From contig JBNJEM010000049.1 of assembly GCA_051745935.1 (NCBI GenBank), positions 1-22,377 on the forward strand: a DNA stretch of 22,377 nt, read 5' to 3'. Numbering within the stretch: position 1 is the first letter of the stretch; every line of letters starts with the position of its first letter. Below the pieces are notes generated by a model. It saw only the letters and a list, made by a program, of their open reading frames with translations, was not told the origin of the DNA and did no database searches. The stretch is from JBNJEM01 sp051745935 (GTDB taxonomy: Bacteria > Planctomycetota > Planctomycetia > Pirellulales > Pirellulaceae). Both the position numbers and the translations under genes were made by a program. This document shows, one piece after another, positions 14,855-22,377 of this stretch.

Positions 14855-15155
14855 GCCGTCCGGACGTGCCGGTGGCGCGGCGATCGATGGTTCCCGCGAA
14901 GACCGCTCGCTATTGCTGCATGGTCACTGGGTCCCGGTCGTGGTGGCAGTCGAGAGATCGCCCCTTTTTGAGTGCCAACACTTGGCTCGAGGAATGGCGA
15001 ATACTACACTGACCCGGACTGACTTCGGACGTGGGACGGGGCTCCGAGCCCCTGGCGGAGGCTTCTCGAGGGCCTGGGCGCGCCGCCGTACGCCCATCGC
15101 GGGACATGTCGCGGGCTTTGAGATGTCGTCGCGGATCGTGAAAAAGAGGACCATG

Positions 15156-17510
15156 ATGAGTGTATATGAGCATCCGAACTATTCGGCCGTTGAACTGAAA
15201 GCGATCGAAGATTCGCCACTCGATCCGCTGTATCCACCCGAGGAGCGAATTCCAGTGATCACGGTGGGGAACTTCCCCGCCCTGGGTCAATTGATTGGCA
15301 TGCAGTTCCTGCATTGGGTCCAGAATCATCCGGGCGGCGTGATTTCCTTGCCCACGGGCAAGACGCCGGAGCATTTCATTAAATGGGTCAATCGCACCAT
15401 GCGGAGCTGGGACGAACCGGCCACCCAGGCGTCATTGGAGCGTAACGGAGTCGACCCCGGGCGAAAGCCGGACATGCGCGGTCTTCATTTTGTTCAGATT
15501 GACGAATTCTACCCGATTCAACCGACCCAGAAGAACAGTTTTCACTACTATGTGAAGAAATACTATATCGAAGGCATGGGGCTGGATCCGCAAAAGGCCC
15601 TATTGATGAACTGCAATGAAATCGGCATTTCCGAGGAGGAGGATTTGAAGGCCGTATGGCCGGATTCCACGGTCGATCTTTCCCTGCGGACGCGTCAACC
15701 GGTCAACAATCTGGAGCGGGTTCAGCAAGACGTTCTTTGGCGAATCGACGGCTGGTGCCAGCGGCGGGAAGAGCGGATTCGCGAGCTTGGCGGCTTGGGG
15801 TTCTTTCTCGGCGGAATTGGGCCCGACGGACACATTGGCTTCAATATTCGCGGATCGGATCACTTTTCCACCACTCGGTTGATGGCCACGAATTACGAAA
15901 CGCAAGCCGCCGCCGCTGGCGACTTGGGAGGCATTGAAGTGGCCCGCCGGCGATTGGTGATCACGATCGGTTTGGGCACCATTACGTTCAATCGGGACTG
16001 TACCGCGATCATTGTCGCCGCGGGCGAGGCCAAGGCGGGGGTGATTGCAGACGCCGTCCAGGGCGAGGTGAGCGTTCGGATTCCAGCTAGTGCCTTGCGG
16101 GTCCTGCCCAACGCTCGCTTTTACATTACGCTGGGGGCGGCAAAGAAATTGCGGCGGCGACAAGTGAAACTGATGGTTCAATCCGAGGACTTTTCGGATG
16201 AACAAGTGGTGCGGGCGATGGTCGATTTGTCGCTGGCTCGAAAAAAGCCGTTGCTGGAACTGAACGAACGGGAAGCCGCCGAAGACCCGATGTTGCGCGA
16301 GATCTTGAAGGGGCGGCAAGAGTCGTTTGGCGAGCTTGCTGAATTGGCTCGCAACACCCTGATTCGAAACATCGAACGCGGCAGCAGCGTCTGCCGTGAC
16401 ACTCGATTTCTCCATACCGAACCGCACCACGATGACTTGATGCTCGGGTACCTGCCCCACATCGTGCGAAACATGCGGGACCCCAGCAACCTTCACCATT
16501 TCGTGACACTCACCAGTGGGTTCACCGCCGTCACGAATCAATTCATGCTGTCCCGACTCGATGGGTTGCAACGCTGGATCGACTCACCGGAGTTTTTGGA
16601 CTTGGCCCGTGAAAACTACTTTGATGTCGATAACGAGCAGGGACGCAATCGGGATATCTGGCAATACTTGGACGGGATCGCGGCCCGCAACAATGAAATG
16701 CGCGCCGAAGGAGCCGCTCGACGCCTGTTGCGCAACTTAATGGAGGTGTATGACGAGAATAACCTCTCCGCTATCCGAGATCGAATGACGGAATTGAGAC
16801 ATTACCTCGCTAGTGTCTATCCCGGCCGCAAGGACCCCGAAGTCGTCCAGCAGTTAAAAGGGATGTGCCGGGAATGGGAAGCGGAAACCTTGTGGGGTTA
16901 CTTTGGGTGGCAATGTTCGAACATCCGCCACCTGCGGCTGGGGTTCTATACCGGTGATATTTTCGTTCCCGAACCGACCGTGGAACGGGATGTCGCGCCG
17001 GTGCTGGATTTGTTCAACGAGGTCCAACCGCATATCATCTCCTGTGCACTCGATCCGGAAGCCAGCGGTCCCGACACGCATTACAAGGTGCTGCAGGCGA
17101 TCGCCGATGCAACCGATCGCCATGTCGAAAAGCACGCCCCGAATGATCTCCGCGTCTGGGGCTACCGGAATGTCTGGTTCCGGTTTCATCCGAGTGAAGC
17201 CAATGTCTTCGTCCCCGTTTCCCTCAACATGCTTTCCATCATGGAAAACGCGTTTCTCAACACCTTTGTGTCACAGCGGGAAGCGTCTTTCCCCAGCCAT
17301 GCCCATGACGGTCCCTTTTGTGAATTGGCCCAGCATATTCAGGTCGATCAATACCAAATGCTCAAAACCTGCTTGGGACGGGCGTGGTTTTCCGAACACA
17401 GCAGCGCGCTGATTCGCGGCGCGCGCGGCTTTGTATACCTGCGTGAAATGACCCTCGCGGAATTTCGTCGCACCGCCCGCGGCCTTCGCAAGTCGACCGA
17501 GGATCTGTAA
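15156..17510 (+). CDS. nagB: Glucosamine-6-phosphate deaminase/PIG-L fusion protein
   Basis: The 784-aa product starts at the second of two adjacent ATGs (15156), with AGAGGA 5 nt upstream. Residues about 30-340 are a NagB-type sugar-phosphate isomerase: SLPTGKTPE (64-72), QIDEF (114-118) and GGIGPDGHIGFNIRGS (219-234) match the phosphate loop, catalytic acid region and substrate loop. NagB converts glucosamine-6-phosphate to fructose-6-phosphate and ammonia. Residues about 415-700 are a PIG-L/LmbE-like domain with zinc motif PHHDD (423-427) and a later GPDTHYK whose His642 is a candidate third ligand; such domains deacetylate N-acetyl sugars. Similar fusions are known in Bacteroidetes and planctomycetes. 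The pair could deacetylate and then deaminate an amino sugar, but that order is inference. No signal peptide, so cytoplasmic. It is convergent with the second sulfatase, 52 nt away. Confidence 0.92.
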   Translation: MSVYEHPNYSAVELKAIEDSPLDPLYPPEERIPVITVGNFPALGQLIGMQFLHWVQNHPGGVISLPTGKTPEHFIKWVNRTMRSWDEPATQASLERNGVDPGRKPDMRGLHFVQIDEFYPIQPTQKNSFHYYVKKYYIEGMGLDPQKALLMNCNEIGISEEEDLKAVWPDSTVDLSLRTRQPVNNLERVQQDVLWRIDGWCQRREERIRELGGLGFFLGGIGPDGHIGFNIRGSDHFSTTRLMATNYETQAAAAGDLGGIEVARRRLVITIGLGTITFNRDCTAIIVAAGEAKAGVIADAVQGEVSVRIPASALRVLPNARFYITLGAAKKLRRRQVKLMVQSEDFSDEQVVRAMVDLSLARKKPLLELNEREAAEDPMLREILKGRQESFGELAELARNTLIRNIERGSSVCRDTRFLHTEPHHDDLMLGYLPHIVRNMRDPSNLHHFVTLTSGFTAVTNQFMLSRLDGLQRWIDSPEFLDLARENYFDVDNEQGRNRDIWQYLDGIAARNNEMRAEGAARRLLRNLMEVYDENNLSAIRDRMTELRHYLASVYPGRKDPEVVQQLKGMCREWEAETLWGYFGWQCSNIRHLRLGFYTGDIFVPEPTVERDVAPVLDLFNEVQPHIISCALDPEASGPDTHYKVLQAIADATDRHVEKHAPNDLRVWGYRNVWFRFHPSEANVFVPVSLNMLSIMENAFLNTFVSQREASFPSHAHDGPFCELAQHIQVDQYQMLKTCLGRAWFSEHSSALIRGARGFVYLREMTLAEFRRTARGLRKSTEDL

Positions 17511-17562
17511 AGACATACCGGCCTGATTCCTTCGGCGATCCTTGCCGCGGCTATTCCTCCAC

Positions 17563-19017
17563 CTATTCGTCTACTTCTCCTGGCGCCGGCGCTCCGTATA
17601 AATGTTTTCCTTGCCGGGCGGCCTTCAGCGCTTTCACCGTGTCCTGTGGCTTGCCCGGGTCTTCCTGCACGCTCATCCAACGGTCTAGTGCCGCTGATAG
17701 CGTCCGTTTCCGCTTGGCGTATCCCGGATCCTCCGCCAGGTTTTCCAGCTCGAAGGGATCCTTTGCCGTGCAGTAGAGCTGCTCGGGTGGCCGACAGGTA
17801 TATCGCTTGACGAGTTCATAGGTTGACTCGTCTTTCCAAGCGGTTCCGACCCAAGTCCCCCAATAGGGATTGTTCAGTTCACCGTCTCCCTGGATCCCCA
17901 TCAAGTGTTTTTCGATATAGATTTCCTCGGGGGTCAGATTACGAATGTAACGGAACTCTCCATCAGATACGCTGCGAACCGGATACGCGGGCCCTTCTGG
18001 ATAATTGTTATGCATGGCATAAGCGAACTCGCGATGCTCGGCGCGCTCGCCCAGGAGCACCGGCAGGAAACTGGCGCCATCAAACCGGTCGGTGTCGGCC
18101 GTGGATCCGGCGGCGTCAAGCAGTGTCGGAAGCACGTCCGAGTATTGCACGATCGCGTCCGAATAGACTCCAGCTTCGATCTTTCCAGGCCATCGGGCGA
18201 CCAGTGCCGTGTGCACGCCAGTATCCCAATTCGTCCATTTGCAGCCGGGGAATTGCGCGCCCTGTTCGGAGGTGAACAACAGCAGCGTGCTATCGGAGAC
18301 GCCGGCTTTTTCGACCGTCGCCAGGATGTCACCAACCTGTCCATCCATATACGTGATCTCCGCCAGATATCGGGCGAAATCCGCCCGCGTCCGAGGCGTG
18401 TCGGCGATATTCGGGGGTAGCTCGATCTCCTCGGAAGGATACCGCGACGGATCGCCCATCACCCAGGGGACGTGGGGCTCGACCAAGGCGACCACCAGAC
18501 AAAACGGCTTGCCGCGATCCCGGGTCATGAATTCACGAATCCCCTCCACCTGATGAGGGCGAGTCGGGTTGCGGGTACAGCTTCTGTCGAACCCCTCGAT
18601 TCTCTCGAACGGGAACACCCGCCGCGGGGACACGTGTACTTTTCCCGCCAGGCCAACGCGGTATCCGAGGGGCTGGAGATGGTGCGGCGCGCTGTTGACC
18701 TCCGGCCGACTGGCGGAATGGTTCCAAGCACACCCGTTTCGCATGGGGTACAAGCCCGTATACAACTCGGCCCGGCAAGGCTGGCACATCGCCTCGCACA
18801 GATAGGCCCGCCGAAACGTCATCCCCTCTTTCGCCAATGCGTCCAGGTTGGGCGTCTTGGCGTTTTTGCCGCCATAGAGCGGCAGATCACTGAACGTGCA
18901 ATCGTCCGCCATGATGATCACTACGTTCGGCTGTTCAGCGGCCACGCCGCGTTCGGCGATCCCCCCGAGCACCAGTAAGGTCGTCAAGCAGATGATCAAT
19001 CTCATAATGCATTTCAT
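17563..19017 (-). CDS. Exported sulfatase with CxPCR and SEQG motifs
   Basis: The 484-aa product probably starts at ATG 19017, just before a signal peptide (MRLIICLTTLLVLGGIAERGVAA); AAGGAG lies a rather long 12 nt upstream, and ATG 19005 or 19056 are alternatives. The metal-binding start NVVIIMADD (Asp38, Asp39) and formylglycine motif CQPCR at 78-82 are present. Two features differ from the sulfatase at 8456: the fourth motif residue is Cys (CxPCR, not CxPSR or CxPTR) and the usual SDNG is SEQG, inside LLLFTSEQGAQFPGCKW. Lys-His remains in AGKVHV. I associate this variant with a recurring planctomycete sulfatase group, so it is probably functional. The substrate is unknown, likely a sulfated or N-sulfated glycan. 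It is downstream of the PQQ/LamG gene on the same strand, 363 nt apart. Confidence 0.9.
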   Translation of the reverse strand: MKCIMRLIICLTTLLVLGGIAERGVAAEQPNVVIIMADDCTFSDLPLYGGKNAKTPNLDALAKEGMTFRRAYLCEAMCQPCRAELYTGLYPMRNGCAWNHSASRPEVNSAPHHLQPLGYRVGLAGKVHVSPRRVFPFERIEGFDRSCTRNPTRPHQVEGIREFMTRDRGKPFCLVVALVEPHVPWVMGDPSRYPSEEIELPPNIADTPRTRADFARYLAEITYMDGQVGDILATVEKAGVSDSTLLLFTSEQGAQFPGCKWTNWDTGVHTALVARWPGKIEAGVYSDAIVQYSDVLPTLLDAAGSTADTDRFDGASFLPVLLGERAEHREFAYAMHNNYPEGPAYPVRSVSDGEFRYIRNLTPEEIYIEKHLMGIQGDGELNNPYWGTWVGTAWKDESTYELVKRYTCRPPEQLYCTAKDPFELENLAEDPGYAKRKRTLSAALDRWMSVQEDPGKPQDTVKALKAARQGKHLYGAPAPGEVDE

Positions 19018-19380
19018 AATGAACCGAAACTCCTTCAACTCAGACGAATTCGACACTCGCTTTTACATCCCGGAACAAAACCCGACGTCCGCTTCCAAAA
19101 CGCCCTGGAGGGCGGAGAATCCATGAACCTTTGGTCATCTGGAGCAGCACTCCCGGTTCGTTGTTGCAAAACGTGAGGATTTGGCTCCGTTTAACCGCAA
19201 GGCCCAACCGCGCTCGGCCCCGTGTTGGAACCAGCAGGGATCATGACAGCGGACGGCGGTCCGCTCGCTCCACCGAACCGTTTTCCAGCCCTCATTGCCT
19301 GGCAAAGCCTTATTCCAGTTCTCCAAAACGTTTTGCAAACCGGAATGGTTTTGCCACGCCCTTTCGGTGCCCCGCCCATC
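19018..19380. other. Intergenic region, 363 bp
   Basis: This region follows the PQQ/LamG stop and precedes the second sulfatase on the minus strand. It contains a perfect palindrome CAAAACGTTTTG at 19324-19335, 46 nt past the PQQ/LamG stop, and a small hairpin at 19101-19114. No repeat shared with other gaps was found and the open frames crossing it are not protein-like. Confidence 0.5.
19095..19114 (-). terminator. Possible weak terminator
   Basis: On the minus strand CGCCC-TCCA-GGGCG forms a 5-bp GC stem with a 4-nt loop, followed by TTTTGG. It lies about 270 nt after the PQQ/LamG stop and about 80 nt before the sulfatase start. The stem is short and the T-run only four bases, so it may equally be a leader structure of the sulfatase mRNA. 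Confidence 0.25.
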
Positions 19381-22377
19381 TCATTTCCCGAGACACACGA
19401 CGTCGCCGGATTCGGTGACGACGAACACGTGGCCGTTGGCGGCGGCCATGCCATCCCACCGCGGCAAGTGGGCCACCTGTTTCTGCGAAAGGATCTCTCC
19501 CGAATCCGCGTCAACCGACATGAGGATAGCCCCGGCGTCACCGTCATTCGCTTGGTCTTGAGCGCGGAACCGCTCCCGCAGATCCGGTGTCAATGGCTTC
19601 TTGAAGGCGTCATCCTCGTCAAGGATATCGGGGGGGCCCATGATGAGCAGCGTGCCGGCCGCTTTCGTCATGGCGCGGACATGCAGTGGAACGCTCTTCT
19701 TCCAGTTGTGCACGACGTAGTACGGCGTGCTTTGACTGCTTCGTCGTCCCTCGAACCGCGCCGCCACTCCGAATTTGCCGTCGACCGTCTCGACGCCAGA
19801 CATCGTACCGTGGTGCTCGTTGCCCGATACGTCCTTGGCTTTTCCGTCGTCGAATGTCACGTGTAGCACGAGTTCCGCGCTCGTTGCCGAGGTCTCCGCG
19901 GGATCGGCTTTGGCGTGGCCAGCGATTTCTTCCTCGCTCATCTCGCCGAAATAAACTTTCACGTCGTCAATCAGCCCGGTCAAGCCAAACGGGCTGTCAT
20001 AGTCGCCGACGGTCCCTTGTTCATCCGAGCCGACTTCCATGGGCTGCGCGGGCTCGCCGGCAATCAGACGGGGCACGTTCTTCGATCCGGCCAACTCGCC
20101 GTCGACGTAGATCTTCAGCTCCTTGTCGGCTGTCAATACGCCAGTCACATGGTGCCAGTCCCCCACGATTCGCTTCTTTCCAGCCGCCACGGAGAATGCG
20201 TCATGGTCGCTACGGACAACCATGTGCGGAACCCCACGGCGCAGGACCAGGGCAAAGCCATGCGTGGGGCCACCACGAGCCACGATAACCCCGGCGGGCT
20301 TTTCAGGCTTCACCCAGGCTTGGACGACCAAAGGTTTACCGCTGGGGTTGAGCGACGGCCGGTTCTTCACCTGTACGATCTTCTCGACTTCCCCGCGGCG
20401 TTTGGCTTCGGGCTCCAATGGTGTCCGATCCGCATTGAAAAGTTGGTATTCCAACGGGGTGGTCCACTTGTAGTACTCACGCTTGCGACCGAAGCCATAA
20501 ACGTGCTCGTCATCGAACACCAGAATCCGGCCAGCCGGCGTGTACTTTCCGGCCTGGTGGTATCCGGCATGACCTCCGGCGAAACTGCGCCCGAAGATCC
20601 AGTACGAGCGATGGAACCAATCCCCGTCCAGGTAGCCGCCGAAGGGCGCGAAGAGGTGAGCGGTTTCACCACGCTGGACGGCCCCTTGTTCCTCGGGTTT
20701 TCCGCTGTCCGGCCCCAGCGGGCCACGATTTCCATCCTTGTCGATGACCTGGCTCATCCAGTAAATGTTTTCGCCATCACTGGAAAGAATGTCATTCAGG
20801 CCGGTGGGCATGTTAAGAACCTTGACGCGGTTTTGCAGGTTTTCACCGGTTTCAGGGTCCTTGTCATCGAACACGTTGTCCTTCAGCAATTCCCCAGTGT
20901 CCGGGTCGAGAATGACCAGGCGCAGGCCGCCGTCGAGAAACGCGTTTCGGCCAGCCAAGGCGTAGAGACGTCCATCTTCGATCAACACGCTGCCACGCAC
21001 CGGCCACAACGATTCAACTTGCTCGTACGCCACCAAACGCGTATCGCTCGGGGCGGCAAGGTAGCGCCAGGCCAGTTCGCCGTCCCGGGCCCGCAAACAA
21101 TAGATGCTGCCGTCAAGCGAACCAAAATAGACGCGGCCCTCGTGGATGGTGGGGGGCGAATCGATCCTTCCGCCAGCCGTGAAGGTCCACTTGAGGGCAC
21201 CGGTTTCTTCCGACAAAGCAAGAATCCGATGTTCGTCGATGGCCGCCACGTAGACGGTCCCACCAGCAATCACCGGCGCGGACAAACGCCCAGGAAACTT
21301 GTTTTGCCAGCGCAACGAGAGTTGGCGAGAAACCGCCTCGGACGTGCAGCCGCTGCGTCCATTGTCGCCCCGATAGGTTGGCCAGTCGGCCGCGCCCCGA
21401 GACGCCACACTGTCGGTAGGCATGTCGTAGGCCGGCCCTTTTTGCAGGCGCAAAGACCCTTTCACGACCGGTATCTCGGATCCCGGCGATCGTGCTGGCG
21501 CCAAGGCATTGAATCCATTAAGCTTGATCTCCGGATAACAAGCACAATTGCTCGGTGGCGCGTAGATCAATCCGTTGCAGGGCATGATGCCGTAAAGACA
21601 TCCCCCCCGGACCCAGTGGTTGATCGTCCAACTCTCCTCCCGCGGGTCCAAAAACTCGATGCCGGTACGCGACATCAACAGGTAATTTTCCGTCGCTTTG
21701 CCCCGATAACAGCGATGGTGGAACCAATACGTCTCCACATCCGGCTCGAATTCGATCTTCACCTCGCCCGTCTTCGGATCACGGCCGGTAAAGCGTCCTG
21801 AATATCCGCCCCCCGTCGTCTCGCCGCTCCAGACCAACCCACCGGAGACCAACAAATCCTCCGCCGATTGATACCCGCTGGCTCCATGATCTCCCGTCCA
21901 CAAGATCTCGCCAGTTTCAGCGTCCATGGCGGTCATCGTGTCCTTGCCACCCCGGTGTGGCTTCATTTTCTCTCCACCGGCAAACAAGACAACATCCTCA
22001 TGAACAACCAATGTCGGGGTGAAAAAGGTCAGCATCTTGGACCAGCGGTCGACGGGCTGTTTCCACAGCTCCTCGCCCGTTCCGCGGTCCAGCCCGACGA
22101 CCTGTTCCCCATCATGATAGAAGACCCGCTGGCCATCGGTCGCCAACGTGGTCGGCATCACCACCGATTCGCGTTGCCATAATGTTTCCCCCGAGTCGGC
22201 GTCCACGACCATAATGCGGCGGGGATCCAGATCGAACGGAACGCCCCCATTGTTTCTGCGTGCCTCCCTGACCGTTTCAAATTCGATCTGATTCTCGGGC
22301 CGGTTCACTTTCAACAGAAGCAACCCGTCGTCGTAAACAATCTCTTCCGTCGCGGCAGTCTGTTCATAGCGGTGCAA
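19381..22377 (-). CDS. PQQ-like beta-propeller protein with LamG insertion (partial)
   Basis: At least 998 aa; the N terminus is beyond the right edge, so any signal peptide is not visible. Positions below count from the first codon in the window. Propeller-blade signatures of the D-x-x-TG-x-x-x-W type occur at DADSGETLWQ (59-68), DRGTGEELWK (97-106), DAETGEILWT (152-161), and, after CACYPEIKL (about 276), at SEETGALKWTF, RARDGELAWRY and DPDTGELLKD. A LamG/concanavalin-like domain (about 680-840) with VQAWVKPE, WHHVTGVL and LKIYVDGEL follows, then LVLHVTFDDG...DVSGNEHHGTMSG, like the start of a second LamG. The protein closes with another blade, DADSGEILSQ...GHVFVVTESGDVVCLGK. PQQ-like here means the repeat fold; cofactor binding is not implied. 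Likely secreted and sugar- or surface-binding, which is inference. Confidence 0.88.
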   Translation of the reverse strand: MHRYEQTAATEEIVYDDGLLLLKVNRPENQIEFETVREARRNNGGVPFDLDPRRIMVVDADSGETLWQRESVVMPTTLATDGQRVFYHDGEQVVGLDRGTGEELWKQPVDRWSKMLTFFTPTLVVHEDVVLFAGGEKMKPHRGGKDTMTAMDAETGEILWTGDHGASGYQSAEDLLVSGGLVWSGETTGGGYSGRFTGRDPKTGEVKIEFEPDVETYWFHHRCYRGKATENYLLMSRTGIEFLDPREESWTINHWVRGGCLYGIMPCNGLIYAPPSNCACYPEIKLNGFNALAPARSPGSEIPVVKGSLRLQKGPAYDMPTDSVASRGAADWPTYRGDNGRSGCTSEAVSRQLSLRWQNKFPGRLSAPVIAGGTVYVAAIDEHRILALSEETGALKWTFTAGGRIDSPPTIHEGRVYFGSLDGSIYCLRARDGELAWRYLAAPSDTRLVAYEQVESLWPVRGSVLIEDGRLYALAGRNAFLDGGLRLVILDPDTGELLKDNVFDDKDPETGENLQNRVKVLNMPTGLNDILSSDGENIYWMSQVIDKDGNRGPLGPDSGKPEEQGAVQRGETAHLFAPFGGYLDGDWFHRSYWIFGRSFAGGHAGYHQAGKYTPAGRILVFDDEHVYGFGRKREYYKWTTPLEYQLFNADRTPLEPEAKRRGEVEKIVQVKNRPSLNPSGKPLVVQAWVKPEKPAGVIVARGGPTHGFALVLRRGVPHMVVRSDHDAFSVAAGKKRIVGDWHHVTGVLTADKELKIYVDGELAGSKNVPRLIAGEPAQPMEVGSDEQGTVGDYDSPFGLTGLIDDVKVYFGEMSEEEIAGHAKADPAETSATSAELVLHVTFDDGKAKDVSGNEHHGTMSGVETVDGKFGVAARFEGRRSSQSTPYYVVHNWKKSVPLHVRAMTKAAGTLLIMGPPDILDEDDAFKKPLTPDLRERFRAQDQANDGDAGAILMSVDADSGEILSQKQVAHLPRWDGMAAANGHVFVVTESGDVVCLGK

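Larger units (their letters stand above)
14271..15155. other. Divergent intergenic region with array, 885 bp
   Basis: This gap separates the M3 peptidase (-) from the NagB-PIG-L gene (+). It holds the heptamer array (14380-14610), repeat A copy 3 (14750-14854) and about 300 nt leading to the nagB start, in which I see no other element. The frame is open upstream of 15156 back to 14853, but that stretch is Arg/Gly-rich and overlaps repeat A, so it is not read as protein. Confidence 0.7.

Noticed and set aside
14853..15155. Upstream extension of the NagB-PIG-L protein by 101 residues
   Set aside because: It overlaps repeat A, is Arg/Gly-rich without family resemblance, and a ribosome binding site precedes 15156.
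19915..21801. 628-residue open frame on the plus strand
   Set aside because: It lies fully antisense to the PQQ/LamG gene, which has clear domain signatures; the antisense product resembles nothing and reflects codon bias.

Overview
The window looks like chromosome from a planctomycete, most likely a member of the Pirellulales. The evidence is the gene mix: secreted arylsulfatases, a DUF1080 (3-keto-disaccharide hydrolase) protein, a DUF1573 secreted protein, a PQQ-propeller/LamG hybrid, a zinc-ribbon plus single-TM protein and a NagB-PIG-L fusion. Moderately high GC and genes separated by long, repeat-rich gaps fit this. No rRNA, tRNA, CRISPR array, prophage or intact insertion sequence was recognised.

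Layout. 200-1240 (+) is an exported DUF1573 protein. 1376-2785 (-) is a zinc-ribbon membrane protein. 3302-6441 (+) carries a lipoprotein, an 87-aa conserved-looking small protein, a XerC/D-type recombinase and adenine phosphoribosyltransferase. 6825-7241 (-) is a YbgC-like thioesterase, divergent from a CPBP membrane protease (7604-8359, +). 8456-9835 (+) is a sulfatase, convergent with a DUF1080 protein (10019-11086, -). 12159-14270 (-) is an exported M3 metallopeptidase. 15156-17510 (+) is the NagB-PIG-L fusion, convergent with a second sulfatase (17563-19017, -). From 19381 to the right edge (-) is the C-terminal part of a large PQQ-propeller/LamG protein.

Two sulfatases, the DUF1080 protein and an amino-sugar deaminase/deacetylase fusion fit breakdown of sulfated, amino-sugar-containing polysaccharides. 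The genes are not one operon, so this is a theme rather than a demonstrated pathway.

The most unusual content lies between the genes. At least six repeat families overlap or nest. (1) A ~105-bp element with a near-invariant 40-nt core, three copies. (2) An 18-nt REP-like hairpin, four copies. (3) A two-part repeat (81-bp 'C' module and 81-bp 'B' module) that aligns without gaps between copies and may descend from coding sequence. (4) A 71-78-bp MITE-like element with 12-bp perfect terminal inverted repeats; one copy sits inside the REP-C repeat while the other REP-C copy is uninterrupted, giving a filled/empty-site pair. (5) A 33-unit heptamer array of two flavours in homogeneous blocks. (6) A 16-bp tandem array with ordered variants. 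Two units of the same heptamer occur inside one MITE copy and are absent from the other, linking families 4 and 5.
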